A stretch of DNA of 64,000 nucleotides from JANMCE01 sp963791625. Its GTDB lineage: Bacteria; Actinomycetota; Acidimicrobiia; Acidimicrobiales; Ilumatobacteraceae. The translations under genes and the position numbers were made by a program. The DNA lies in NCBI GenBank assembly GCA_963791625.1, contig CAWBTA010000006.1, forward strand, positions 1,550,001 through 1,614,000, given 5' to 3'. Positions 34,904-43,418 of this stretch are shown here, in pieces. Numbering within the stretch: the first letter of the stretch is position 1; every line of letters starts with the position of its first letter. The notes below the pieces were generated by a model, which was not told where the DNA came from, did not search any database, and saw nothing but the letters and a program-made list of their open reading frames with translations.

Positions 34904-36059
34904 ATGACGTTGGCCGAGCAGATGAAGACGTGGCGGCACGACTTTCACAGAGCGCCGGAGTTGGCCTTTGAGGTGCACAACACGGCGGAGCGGGTCGCCG
35001 GTTTGCTTCGCTCGTTCGGTGTGGATGAGGTGCATACGGGCATTGGCCGAACGGGCGTTGTCGGTGTGGTGCGGGCGGGATCCTCCACGAGAGCGATTGG
35101 GTTACGGGCCGACCTAGACGCGCTCCCCATACAAGAGCAGGGAGATGTGCCGTATCGCTCTACGGTCGACGGTGTGTTCCACGGATGCGGCCATGACGGC
35201 CATACCGCCATTCTGCTCGGCGTGGCCAAGGAGCTTTGCGATCAGCGGATGTTCGATGGCACCGTCTACCTCGTCTTCCAGCCCAACGAGGAGAACGGCC
35301 TCGGTGCCACCGCCATGATCGACGACGGCCTGTTCGACCGCTTCCCGATGTCGGCCATCTATGGGCTGCACAACAAACCGGGCATTCCTGCCGGTCACTT
35401 CGCAACCCGGGTCGGGCCGATGATGAGCTCGGAGGACTTGTTCGAGATCGTCATCACCGGTCGAGGCGGGCATGCCTCGATGCCGGAGCGACTGGTCGAC
35501 CCAGTGGTGATCGCCGCCGAAGTGATCCAGTCGCTTCAGACGATCGTGTCCCGGTCGGTGCCGGCCAACGAGGTTGCAGTCTTGTCGATCACGGAGATGA
35601 CAACCGACGGCAGCGCGCAACATCGTGCCTTCAACCGTGACGCTTCGCGGTGATTGCCGAACGTTCTCCGGTGCGGTGCAAGCCGTGATCGAACGACGCA
35701 TGCACGAGATCGTCTCGGGCATCTGCTCCGCCCACGGAGCTACGGGAACGGTTCGCTACTGGAACGAGTTTGTGCCGCTCATCAACACCGAGCGCGAGGT
35801 GAACGTGGCCGTCACTGCGGCCACACGGGCTGCCGGGTCGGCCAGCGTCGACGCGAACTGTCGGCTGGTGACGGCGTCGGAAGACTTCGCTCGCTACTTG
35901 CAGTTCGTGCCCGGATGTTTCATGGACATTGGCAACGGAACAGAAGGGCATTGCGGCTCGTCGCTTCATAACCCCCGCTACGACTTCAACGACGACATCC
36001 TCTCCCCCGGTGCAGCGTTCTTCCTCGAAGTCGTCCAAGGAGAATTGGGCGCGCTGTAA
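34904..36059 (+). pseudogene. M20D family amidohydrolase, frameshifted
   Basis: Zinc amidohydrolase related to hippurate and N-acyl amino acid hydrolases. The first frame (34904-35653) carries HDFHRAPELAFEVHNT, LRADLDALPI, GCGHDGHTA and the dimerisation domain (GRGGHASMPE). The remainder, from NIVPSTVTLRGDCRTFS through TASEDFARYLQ, continues in another frame to 36059. Removing one base near 35614 gives TDGTRNIVPSTV, exactly the family consensus. Total length would be 384 residues, full size. Either a recent mutation or a sequence insertion error. Confidence 0.8.
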
Positions 36060-36378
36060 TCCACGGCGTTGATGAAAATCAACGTTGACAATGAGGGAAG
36101 CGCTTCGAAGCGAGCGCAGCCCGGAACGTTCTGTCGTCGGAGAAGGTTCGTTGCCGTCCGCGTTCCAAACGTCCATCCGCCCGATTGGGTGGGATTTGCC
36201 AATTCGTCGCCAACGTGACCAGCCAAAGTTCACATTCGCCTGCATGGCTGGTGAGCTCAAACTGTACGTTCACCCTGATGGACCCCAACAGAATTGGTCC
36301 CCCTCATCGGTCGATGTGCGCGAAGCCGCAACACATAGAGAACGTCGACGTCGACCAAGGAGATTGCTCAGCAGCCTT
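36060..36378. other. intergenic region without recognised genes
   Basis: Apart from the hairpin at 36067-36084 I see no convincing gene here. Short frames on both strands lack ribosome sites and look like chance. It separates the convergent peptidase and ligase-like genes. Confidence 0.5.
36067..36084 (+). terminator. candidate terminator hairpin after the peptidase gene
   Basis: A 7-bp stem (CGTTGAT/ATCAACG) is capped by a GAAA tetraloop and begins 8 nt after the stop. No U-tract follows, which is common for high-GC terminators. Confidence 0.45.
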
Positions 36379-37047
36379 TTAGCTGGGAAGTGCGTCGAGA
36401 AACCGCGACAGCAGGTCGTGCGCCGAAGGAACGGTTGCGACCAACGCCAGTGCGGCGGCACACTCGGCTCGATCGGCTGGCGAAAGTCGGAGCAAAGCAG
36501 GCAGGACCGACGGGTCGTGGCGGGCGTAGACGGCGCATTGGAAGCGGGCGCCGGCGCGGGTGCGTCGTTGGCTGATGCCGACCAGTTTTCGACCGTCGAC
36601 GGTCACCTCACCCGGGCCGAGCCCGGCGAAGCACACCAGCGGTGACCATCGCGTGCGAACCATCGGCCCACGGTGCACCTCGCCGTAGCCGAGGGCGGCG
36701 ACCCAAACATCTCCGAGCCAGTGCGACGCGTAGGAGACGTCATCGCTCCACAACGAATCGCCAGTCGGGATCAGTACATCGAGCCAGACGACCTCACCGG
36801 GAATGAGCAGCACCGCTCCCCCACCGCTGCGGCGACGTACAACCTCCATCGATCCAATCGTTGCATCGTCAACTATGTCAGTTCGCTGCGAAGACCCGAG
36901 CACCAAAGCCGTCGCCGACACATCATGCGTCCACACGCTTCGCGAAACCACCTCAGGCATGGGGCGCCCATGAAACGCAGCCGCGGACCCATCCGATCGT
37001 TCAACAACCCAGGTCAATGGTGGGCGTGATGCCACGAGCGGCACCAC
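36379..37047 (-). CDS. lipoate/biotin protein ligase family protein (LplA-like)
   Basis: The 222-residue protein has the BPL/LplA ligand-site motif VVRRRSGGGAVLL followed by VVWLDVLIP, and the lysine motif GRKLVGISQRR with AGARFQCAVY, as in lipoate-protein ligase A and LipM-type transferases. Its small size lacks the LplA C-terminal accessory domain, so octanoyl/lipoyl transfer or amidotransfer is as likely as ligation. Start options include the GTG pair at 37047/37044 and GTG 37035; the first overlaps the upstream 80-residue gene by 34 nt. Confidence 0.75.
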   Translation of the reverse strand: MVPLVASRPPLTWVVERSDGSAAAFHGRPMPEVVSRSVWTHDVSATALVLGSSQRTDIVDDATIGSMEVVRRRSGGGAVLLIPGEVVWLDVLIPTGDSLWSDDVSYASHWLGDVWVAALGYGEVHRGPMVRTRWSPLVCFAGLGPGEVTVDGRKLVGISQRRTRAGARFQCAVYARHDPSVLPALLRLSPADRAECAAALALVATVPSAHDLLSRFLDALPS

Positions 37048-37256
37048 GACAGGTACGACACCACGTCGGCAGCCGTTGGAACCTGATCAGGTGAGCCGTA
37101 CTGGGTGAGCGAGCGAAACTGAAGGTACGACGTGTCGGGCAGCAGCCGATGCGACGAACGCCAGTTACGCGGCACCAAGGTCAATCCCTGCCGCAGTGCA
37201 GTCGACCAGAGACCGGGGCGACGCAAGACGGCCAGAACAGGCCCACGCCACTTCAT
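37014..37256 (-). CDS. conserved small protein of about 80 residues
   Basis: From ATG 37256, which overlaps the acyl-CoA dehydrogenase stop as ATGA, the frame encodes 80 residues: an N-terminal RRPGLWSTALRQGLTLVPRNW, then LLPDTSYLQFRSLTQYG and a C-terminal VVSYLSWCRSWHH. The pattern of spaced aromatics and LRFR/YLxWCR-like motifs resembles an actinobacterial family of unknown function. The longer frame to 37373 lies inside the upstream gene and is rejected. Confidence 0.6.
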   Translation of the reverse strand: MKWRGPVLAVLRRPGLWSTALRQGLTLVPRNWRSSHRLLPDTSYLQFRSLTQYGSPDQVPTAADVVSYLSWCRSWHHAHH

Positions 37257-38473
37257 GCCGGGCGTGGTTCCTTCGGGAGACCGAGCACCATCTCGCCCAG
37301 GATGTTCTTCTGAATCTGGCTGGTTCCCGCGTAAATCGTTCCGGCCCGAGCGTTCTGAAACACACCGGCCCACGAGGCACTGTCATTGGGCGCGCCAACG
37401 TCATCGGTCTGGAACACGTTGGATGGCCGCCGACCCGACGGCGCCATACCGTCGGCACCCAGGATGTCGATCGCCAACTCCGTGGCGACGCGGTGGTACT
37501 CGCTCCAGAACAGTTTGAAGATCGACCCTTCTGGGCCCGGGTGCTTGCCCTGCAGAAACCCGGTCAGCGTCCGCATACCGAGGAAGCGCATGATCTCGAC
37601 CTGCGAGTAGCACCACGCCAGACGTTGACGAATGATCGGCACATCAACCACGCCTCGGGAGCGGGCCAGCTCGATAAGACGGTCCAGCTCTTCCCGGAAG
37701 CGCACCGGCACCGTGGCCGCCGCTTCACCGCGCTCGTAACCGAGCAGGGTCATGGCCACCGCCCACCCATTGTTGACCCCACCGACCACGTTGTCTTTCG
37801 GACAGGTGGCGTCCGTGAAGAAAACCTCGTTGAACTCGCTTTCGCCTGACATCATCCGGATCGGACGAAGCTCGACACCCGGCTGCCTCATATCGACCAG
37901 CAAGAACGAGATGCCCTTATGCTTCGGGGCTTCGGGATTGGTGCGAGCGAGGACGAAGATGTGATCGGCCAGGTGCCCGGCCGAGGTCCAAATCTTCTGA
38001 CCGTTGATCACCCACTGATCGCCGTCGAGCACGGCCCGACAGCCCAGCGAGCCGAGGTCGGAACCGGCATTCGGCTCCGAGTAGCCCTGGCACCAGATGT
38101 CATCGTTGGCCAAAATGCGCGGCAGGTAGTACGCCTTCTGTTCGTCAGTGCCCATCTGCAGCAGCGTGTTGCCCAGCATCTGAATACTAAAAGCGTCGTT
38201 CGGGCCACCCGTCGGTACGCCGGCTCGGCTGAACTCCTCGGCCACGATCACCTGCTCCAGCGCCGACAATCCGCCGCCGCCGTATTGGGAAGGCCAACCG
38301 GGTGCGAGCAGGCGGTTCTGGTGCAGTAGCTCCCGCCACTCCATCGCCCACGGATAGGTTTGCTCGTGGGAAAGTTGGCCGAACCCTTTCCAGCCAGCGG
38401 GCAGATGTTCAGCAAGGAACGCCTGGATCTTTTCTCGAAATTCCTGGGTCTCCGGTGGGTAGTTCGGTAGCAT
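37253..38473 (-). CDS. acyl-CoA dehydrogenase
   Basis: The 406-residue flavoenzyme shows the family signatures WCQGYSEPNAGSDLGSL and GQKIWTSAGHLADHIFVLART (FAD and substrate sites). The C-terminal GTSQIQKNILGEMVLGLP completes the fold. It oxidises an acyl-CoA thioester at the alpha-beta bond; chain type is unknown. ATG 38473 is chosen over GTG 38494 because TAGCGT lies 7 nt before it and no ribosome site is present. Confidence 0.9.
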   Translation of the reverse strand: MLPNYPPETQEFREKIQAFLAEHLPAGWKGFGQLSHEQTYPWAMEWRELLHQNRLLAPGWPSQYGGGGLSALEQVIVAEEFSRAGVPTGGPNDAFSIQMLGNTLLQMGTDEQKAYYLPRILANDDIWCQGYSEPNAGSDLGSLGCRAVLDGDQWVINGQKIWTSAGHLADHIFVLARTNPEAPKHKGISFLLVDMRQPGVELRPIRMMSGESEFNEVFFTDATCPKDNVVGGVNNGWAVAMTLLGYERGEAAATVPVRFREELDRLIELARSRGVVDVPIIRQRLAWCYSQVEIMRFLGMRTLTGFLQGKHPGPEGSIFKLFWSEYHRVATELAIDILGADGMAPSGRRPSNVFQTDDVGAPNDSASWAGVFQNARAGTIYAGTSQIQKNILGEMVLGLPKEPRPA

Positions 38474-38480
38474 GCAACGA

Positions 38481-38486
38481 ACGCTA
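38481..38486 (-). promoter_or_regulatory. -10 element of a leaderless promoter for the acyl-CoA dehydrogenase
   Basis: TAGCGT on the minus strand is 7 nt before ATG 38473. Confidence 0.45.
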
Positions 38487-38535
38487 CCGGGCACGACACC
38501 GCAACGTCGCTGTGGTGGCCTAGCCTGTTAAGTCC

Positions 38536-39519
38536 ATGACGGTATCCGCGCCATCCATCCTCAACAACGGTGACGTACACGCCACCTTTGCTGAAGTCTT
38601 TTCCGCTATCACCGGCAACATCGAGCGCGTGATTCAGGGCAAGCGCGAGGTCGTGGAGTTGGCGCTGCTCTGCATGCTCGCCGAGGGTCACCTCCTGCTC
38701 GAAGACGTTCCGGGCGTCGGCAAGACCAGTTTGGCCAAGTCGCTTGCGGCTTCTCTGGCGTGCACCTGGAAGCGAGTGCAGTTCACGCCCGACGTGCTGC
38801 CCACCGACATTGTGGGCGTCACCATTTGGAACCGCGGCAAGGACGTCTTCGAGTTCCGTCCCGGCCCGGTGTTCGCCAACCTGGTGCTGGGTGACGAGAT
38901 CAACCGGGCATCACCCAAGACGCAGTCGGCGTTGCTCGAAGCAATGGAGGAAGGACAGGTCACGGTCGACGGCAACACCTATCCGCTCAGCCAGCCGTTC
39001 ATGGTGATCGCCACGCAGAACCCGGTGGAGCATGAGGGCACCTACCCATTGCCCGAGTCGCAGCTCGACCGGTTCCTCATGCGGGTCTCGCTCGGTTACC
39101 CGGCCCGACAGGCCGAAATCGATATTCTTGATGTCCATGCGTCGGCAGGCACGTTCCCCGACATCGGCCCCGTCGCAACCGCTGCGCAGATCTCCTCGAT
39201 GGTGCAGGCGGTTCGCCAAGTGCATGTCGCGCCGGCGCTCAAGTCGTACCTCGTCGACGTGGCCGACGCCACCCGTCGTCACCCGGGTCTGTCCCTCGGC
39301 ATGTCACCGCGTGCCACGCTGTCACTCATGCGTGCTTCCCGGGCGCGAGCTGCCGCCGCCGGCCGGGCCTACGTCATCCCCGACGACGTAAAGGCCCTGG
39401 CCGAACCAGTGCTTGCCCATCGGCTTGTGCTCTCAGCTGAAGCGCAGCTGGCCGGCGCCACGGCGGCATCCATGCTGGCTCAGGTCTTCGGCTCGGTCGC
39501 GGTCCCGACCGGGAAATAG
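38536..39519 (+). CDS. MoxR family AAA+ ATPase
   Basis: The 327-residue ATPase has Walker A EDVPGVGKTSLAKS, Walker B LVLGDEINRASPKTQSALLEAMEE, sensor 1 ATQNPVEHEGTYPLPESQLDRF and a C-terminal lid. MoxR proteins are chaperone-like and work with VWA or DUF58 partners. It is the first gene of a MoxR - DUF58 - transglutaminase operon. A TAGCCT box lies 9 nt before the ATG, slightly long for leaderless initiation. Confidence 0.92.
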   Translation: MTVSAPSILNNGDVHATFAEVFSAITGNIERVIQGKREVVELALLCMLAEGHLLLEDVPGVGKTSLAKSLAASLACTWKRVQFTPDVLPTDIVGVTIWNRGKDVFEFRPGPVFANLVLGDEINRASPKTQSALLEAMEEGQVTVDGNTYPLSQPFMVIATQNPVEHEGTYPLPESQLDRFLMRVSLGYPARQAEIDILDVHASAGTFPDIGPVATAAQISSMVQAVRQVHVAPALKSYLVDVADATRRHPGLSLGMSPRATLSLMRASRARAAAAGRAYVIPDDVKALAEPVLAHRLVLSAEAQLAGATAASMLAQVFGSVAVPTGK

Positions 39520-39521
39520 CT

Positions 39522-40688
39522 GTGCTCACCCGAACAGGATGGCTGACGGCGATTCTTGCGATCGTCGCAGGTGTAGCCGGTCGCCTGTTCGCCATCGTCG
39601 AGCTGTTCGTTATCGCCGCGGTGCTCGGCTCACTGGTGCTGGTCACCCTGGCATGGGTGCGGACGACCGCCGTTCGTTTGCGCGTGAGTCGGGTCGTTAC
39701 ACCCGCTCGGGTGCACGCCGGTGAAAGCACCCGCATCGAAGTCAGCGCCAAGAACACCGGGGCCGGACGCACACCGGTCCTTCATCTTTCCGACCCGGTT
39801 GCCGGAACCCGCGGCGCTCGCCTGCATTTGGCTCCACTGCGCGGTAACGACACCGCGCAGGCCGCGTACCGGCTCCCGACCGACAAGCGTGGCGTCGTCA
39901 ATGTCGGGCCGTTGCAATTGGAGATCGCGGATCCGTTCGGCCTTGCTCGCCGCCGCGCCATCGCCGCGCCGGTTCAGAGCGTCACCATCTACCCCCACGT
40001 CGACACGATCCGCGTGCCGTCGCTGGGCGGCGATGAGGATCCACACGGCGCCGCCATTCGTACCAACAAGCTCGGCCAGACCAGCGAGGAGTTCTTCGCT
40101 CTCCGCCAATACGTCCTTGGTGACGACTTGCGCCGGGTCCATTGGAAATCCACGGCCCGTTCGCAGGAACTGATGGTGCGCCAGGATGAGAACCCCTGGC
40201 AGGATCGCACCACCATCGCGCTCGACGTGCGTCCGGGTAGCTACGACGAAGCAGCGTTCGAACGGGCTGTTTCGGCAGCCGCCAGTGTTGCCGCAGCGGC
40301 GTTCCGACAGCGTCATGTCGTTCGAGTCATCAGCAGCGACGGCTTCGATTCGGGTGTAGGCGCCGGGTTGTCGCAGGCCGAAGCAATCCTTGCGTACCTC
40401 GCCGGCGTGCCGCTGACCAAGGCATCGGGTCCGGTCTTTGACCAGCTCACCCACTTCGGACAGGGCGGTCTGCTGGTTGTGGCCACCAGCGAGTGGCCTG
40501 TGGCCGATCTTGCCATGCTGGCGTCATTGCGAGCCCGCTTCCGTCGCGTCGTGCTGGTCGGTACCACGGGCATCGCTCCGGTCGGTATGCCAACGGGAAT
40601 GTCCTTCGTTGACAACCGCGGCGAGCTCGAGTTTCCGACAGCCTGGATCCGTTCCAGTGGGCGGGCGACATGGTCGGTGCCCGCATGA
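39522..40688 (+). CDS. DUF58 domain membrane protein
   Basis: The 388-residue protein has two N-terminal membrane segments (LTAILAIVAGVAGRLFAIVELFV region) and a DUF58 domain marked by GDDLRRVHWKSTARSQELMVRQDE. A VWA-like domain follows (TTIALDVRPGSYDEAAFERAVSAAAS). DUF58 proteins partner with MoxR ATPases. It starts with GTG 2 nt after the moxR stop and overlaps the next gene in ATGA. Confidence 0.88.
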   Translation: MLTRTGWLTAILAIVAGVAGRLFAIVELFVIAAVLGSLVLVTLAWVRTTAVRLRVSRVVTPARVHAGESTRIEVSAKNTGAGRTPVLHLSDPVAGTRGARLHLAPLRGNDTAQAAYRLPTDKRGVVNVGPLQLEIADPFGLARRRAIAAPVQSVTIYPHVDTIRVPSLGGDEDPHGAAIRTNKLGQTSEEFFALRQYVLGDDLRRVHWKSTARSQELMVRQDENPWQDRTTIALDVRPGSYDEAAFERAVSAAASVAAAAFRQRHVVRVISSDGFDSGVGAGLSQAEAILAYLAGVPLTKASGPVFDQLTHFGQGGLLVVATSEWPVADLAMLASLRARFRRVVLVGTTGIAPVGMPTGMSFVDNRGELEFPTAWIRSSGRATWSVPA

Positions 40689-43315
40689 GTACCGCCTCGA
40701 CACCCAGACGAAGTGTCCTCCTGCCGTTCACTGAGATCGCACTCTTCCTTGCTACGGCCACCGCGGTGTTCGGCCTCGTTCGCATCTTCACCGGATACGG
40801 ATTCCTGAAGGCGCTCGTGGTCGCGGCCATTGGCTCTCACCTGCTTGCGGTACTCGCTCGCCGCTCGCGTTTGCCGCTCGTGCCGGCTGCGCTGCTATCG
40901 CTGCTCGGTGGCGGCATCACCATCGGGCTCATGTTCTATCGCGCCACCATGTGGTTCGGTCTGCCGACCATGGCAACCTGGGACGCGGCCTTCGCCGAGG
41001 TCCGAGCATCACTCTCGCTGTTCAGCACCAGTATTCCGCCGGTCAAAGCCGAGGGCGGGTTCTTTCTCGCCGCAGCTCTCGCTGTTTGGTTGCTGGCCTT
41101 CGTCGCCGATTCCATTGCGTACCGGGCCAAGGCAACCATGGAAGCGGTTCTTCCGAGCGGCGTGCTGTTCGTGTTCGCGTCCGCGCTGGCCTCCCACCGA
41201 ATGCGCGTCTCCTCGACCATGTTGTGGCTGGCTGCGGTGCTGGCTTTCGTGGCCCTGCACCGCACCATGAAAGAGGTCCAGAGTTCGGGCTGGCTCAGCG
41301 GTCACCGTCGTGGCGCGTCGCAGGCGTTCGTCAAGGGCGGCGTGGTTCTGGGCGCATTTGCCACGCTGTTCGGGGCGTTCATCGGACCGCGGCTACCCGG
41401 TGCCGGCCAGAAGGCGGTGTGGCGCACCCGCAACCCAGGCAACAGCGATGTGTACCAGCTGAGCCCGTTCGTCAACATCAAGAAGCAGGTCGCGAGCCGC
41501 AGCACCGATGAGTTGTTCACGGTGAAGTCCAACGTGAAGTCCTACTGGCGTGCGACGTCGCTTCCCGACTTCGACGGCAGCCAATGGTCCTCCGAGCTGA
41601 AACAGGGTTCGGCCAAGGGTTCGCTCGGTCAGACCAATCCGGGCATCCCCCAAAAAGACATCACCGCCACCTTCACCATCGGGGCGCTCAGCGACATCTG
41701 GGTGCCATCCCCCTATCTGCCGATAGCCCTCACCAAGCCGGTCGTCAAGGCCAAGACCAAGTTCGACCGTGACACCGCCACGCTCATGCAGCCGGGAAAT
41801 ATCCACAAGGGTGACACCTATGAGGTCGCCGCTCAGGTGCCCGACGTGTCCCCCGAGATTCTCCGTACCGCGGCCGCGCCCACGTCGATGAACAAGCGCT
41901 ACCTGGCGATGCCCGATGACTATCCCGCCGACCTGATCAATCAGGCCAAGGAGCTCACGAAGGATGCACCAACCGAATACGACAAGGCCAAGGCGCTGCA
42001 GGACTGGTTCCAACAAAACTTCGTGTATGACCTCAATGCACCCCCAGGCCAGAAGACCAACGACATCGAGAACTTCCTCGACTCACGCCGCGGCTACTGC
42101 GAACAGTTCAGCGGCACCTTCGCCGCGTTTGCTCGCTCCATCGGCATCCCCGCTCGCGTCGCAATCGGCTTCACGCCGGGGATCCTGAAGGCCGATGGGC
42201 TCTACCACGTGCAGGCGCTGCACGCCCACGCCTGGCCCGAGGTGTATTTCGAAGGCGTCGGCTGGCTGGCCTTCGAACCAACGCCGGGTCGAGGCAACCC
42301 GACGGCTGAGACCTACACCGGTGTGCAACAACAGCAGGCCGGAGAAGACGCCCCTGCCGTCACTACCACCATTGCGCCGCCCTCCACCATCGCGGTCAAC
42401 AACTCGCCGGCCACCACTGCGTTCCGCATCCCGAAGGAAATCGAATCCACGCCCGTTACCAAACCAAAAGCGTCGGCCTGGAAGCGCTACCGCGCCGTGT
42501 TGACCGGTCTGGTCGTCATCGGCCTGATGGCCCTGTATCCGTTTGTGTTACAACGCATCGAGCACATCCGTTGGAGTCGTCGACGAAAACTCGCCGCCCA
42601 TGAAGCCGACCAGCTCGCCGTATCGTGGCACCGCGCCACCGACGTACTTCGCCAGCACGACATGGCGCCCGAGGTCGGAGAGACGCCCTTGGCCTTCGCC
42701 GAACGAGCCACCCGTCATTTGCGGATACCGGCCGAATGGCTGCCCGGGCTGGCCGATGTCGTGACCCGTTCCACCTACGCTGGCCACATACCGAGCGACA
42801 CGCAGCTCCGCGATGCCGAGCGGGTTCCGTTACAGATTCGCACGCTGTTGCGCCAGCGATTCACCAAGCGCCGCCAACTCACTTCGATGCTGGACCCGCG
42901 ATATCTTCCGCAGCCTGCCCGGCGACGCTCCCCGGCAGCGACGGTTCGGCTGATCAGCTCAGTCGTCGGTGTCAACCGAGCGGGCCGCGCCGCCCTGCCC
43001 ATCACGCTGGCGGGAGCCGCGCACCCTACCGGTCACCTGATCGAAACCGGCCCGACCGATGGTGCGAGCGTTCTTGTCGATAAGGAAGGCGGCCGTGAGC
43101 ATCACCAGGAAGCCGCAAAAGGCCAACGCCAGGTGTACCTGCAGCGTAAAGACCAGGAAGGCCAGGCCCGCCACCAGCATGAGCGACGCCCATGCGATGC
43201 GGTGCAACGCGTGCCGGTAAAGCGACGCTTGACCCACGTTGGCCGCGAACTGGGGATCAGATTCATAAAACTGCTGCTCGATCTGGTGGAGGATGCGCTG
43301 CTCTTCTTCAGATAG
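40685..43315 (+). CDS. transglutaminase-like membrane protein (TgpA/DUF3488 type)
   Basis: About 876 residues. Six hydrophobic segments are followed by a periplasmic transglutaminase domain whose catalytic Cys is in RRGYCEQFSGTFAAFARSIGI and whose His is in HAHAWPEVYF. A further membrane helix and a cytoplasmic tail come next. The role is probably cell-envelope protein processing with MoxR and DUF58. The last 119 codons are antisense to the DUF3040 gene and look non-protein-like, so the true stop may be earlier: a one-base insertion would move the natural end to a TGA near 42951. Confidence 0.82.
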   Translation: MSTASTPRRSVLLPFTEIALFLATATAVFGLVRIFTGYGFLKALVVAAIGSHLLAVLARRSRLPLVPAALLSLLGGGITIGLMFYRATMWFGLPTMATWDAAFAEVRASLSLFSTSIPPVKAEGGFFLAAALAVWLLAFVADSIAYRAKATMEAVLPSGVLFVFASALASHRMRVSSTMLWLAAVLAFVALHRTMKEVQSSGWLSGHRRGASQAFVKGGVVLGAFATLFGAFIGPRLPGAGQKAVWRTRNPGNSDVYQLSPFVNIKKQVASRSTDELFTVKSNVKSYWRATSLPDFDGSQWSSELKQGSAKGSLGQTNPGIPQKDITATFTIGALSDIWVPSPYLPIALTKPVVKAKTKFDRDTATLMQPGNIHKGDTYEVAAQVPDVSPEILRTAAAPTSMNKRYLAMPDDYPADLINQAKELTKDAPTEYDKAKALQDWFQQNFVYDLNAPPGQKTNDIENFLDSRRGYCEQFSGTFAAFARSIGIPARVAIGFTPGILKADGLYHVQALHAHAWPEVYFEGVGWLAFEPTPGRGNPTAETYTGVQQQQAGEDAPAVTTTIAPPSTIAVNNSPATTAFRIPKEIESTPVTKPKASAWKRYRAVLTGLVVIGLMALYPFVLQRIEHIRWSRRRKLAAHEADQLAVSWHRATDVLRQHDMAPEVGETPLAFAERATRHLRIPAEWLPGLADVVTRSTYAGHIPSDTQLRDAERVPLQIRTLLRQRFTKRRQLTSMLDPRYLPQPARRRSPAATVRLISSVVGVNRAGRAALPITLAGAAHPTGHLIETGPTDGASVLVDKEGGREHHQEAAKGQRQVYLQRKDQEGQARHQHERRPCDAVQRVPVKRRLTHVGRELGIRFIKLLLDLVEDALLFFR

Positions 43316-43321
43316 CGGCAT
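42959..43321 (-). CDS. DUF3040 small membrane protein
   Basis: From ATG 43321 the 120-residue protein begins PLSEEEQRILHQIEQQFYESDPQFA, the DUF3040 hallmark. Two membrane helices follow (IAWASLMLVAGLAFLVF and LALAFCGFLVMLTAAFLI) and a basic tail. The family is actinobacterial, of unknown function, and often lies close to dinB and the division cluster. A GGGAG site lies 6 nt upstream of the ATG. The whole gene is covered, except its first codons, by the antisense tail of the transglutaminase frame. Confidence 0.88.
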   Translation of the reverse strand: MPLSEEEQRILHQIEQQFYESDPQFAANVGQASLYRHALHRIAWASLMLVAGLAFLVFTLQVHLALAFCGFLVMLTAAFLIDKNARTIGRAGFDQVTGRVRGSRQRDGQGGAARSVDTDD

Positions 43322-43418
43322 TTCGAACTCCCACGGTGACCGGCGAACGACTAAAGGAAACTCTCGTAAGTTTGCCACACCCGGTCAAGCACAACAACGC
43401 GAGGGGACGCAATATGTC

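Noticed and set aside
36072..36218. Short frame starting MKINVDNEG after the peptidase gene
   Set aside because: Its start lies inside the terminator-like hairpin and the composition becomes Arg-rich and random; no ribosome site.
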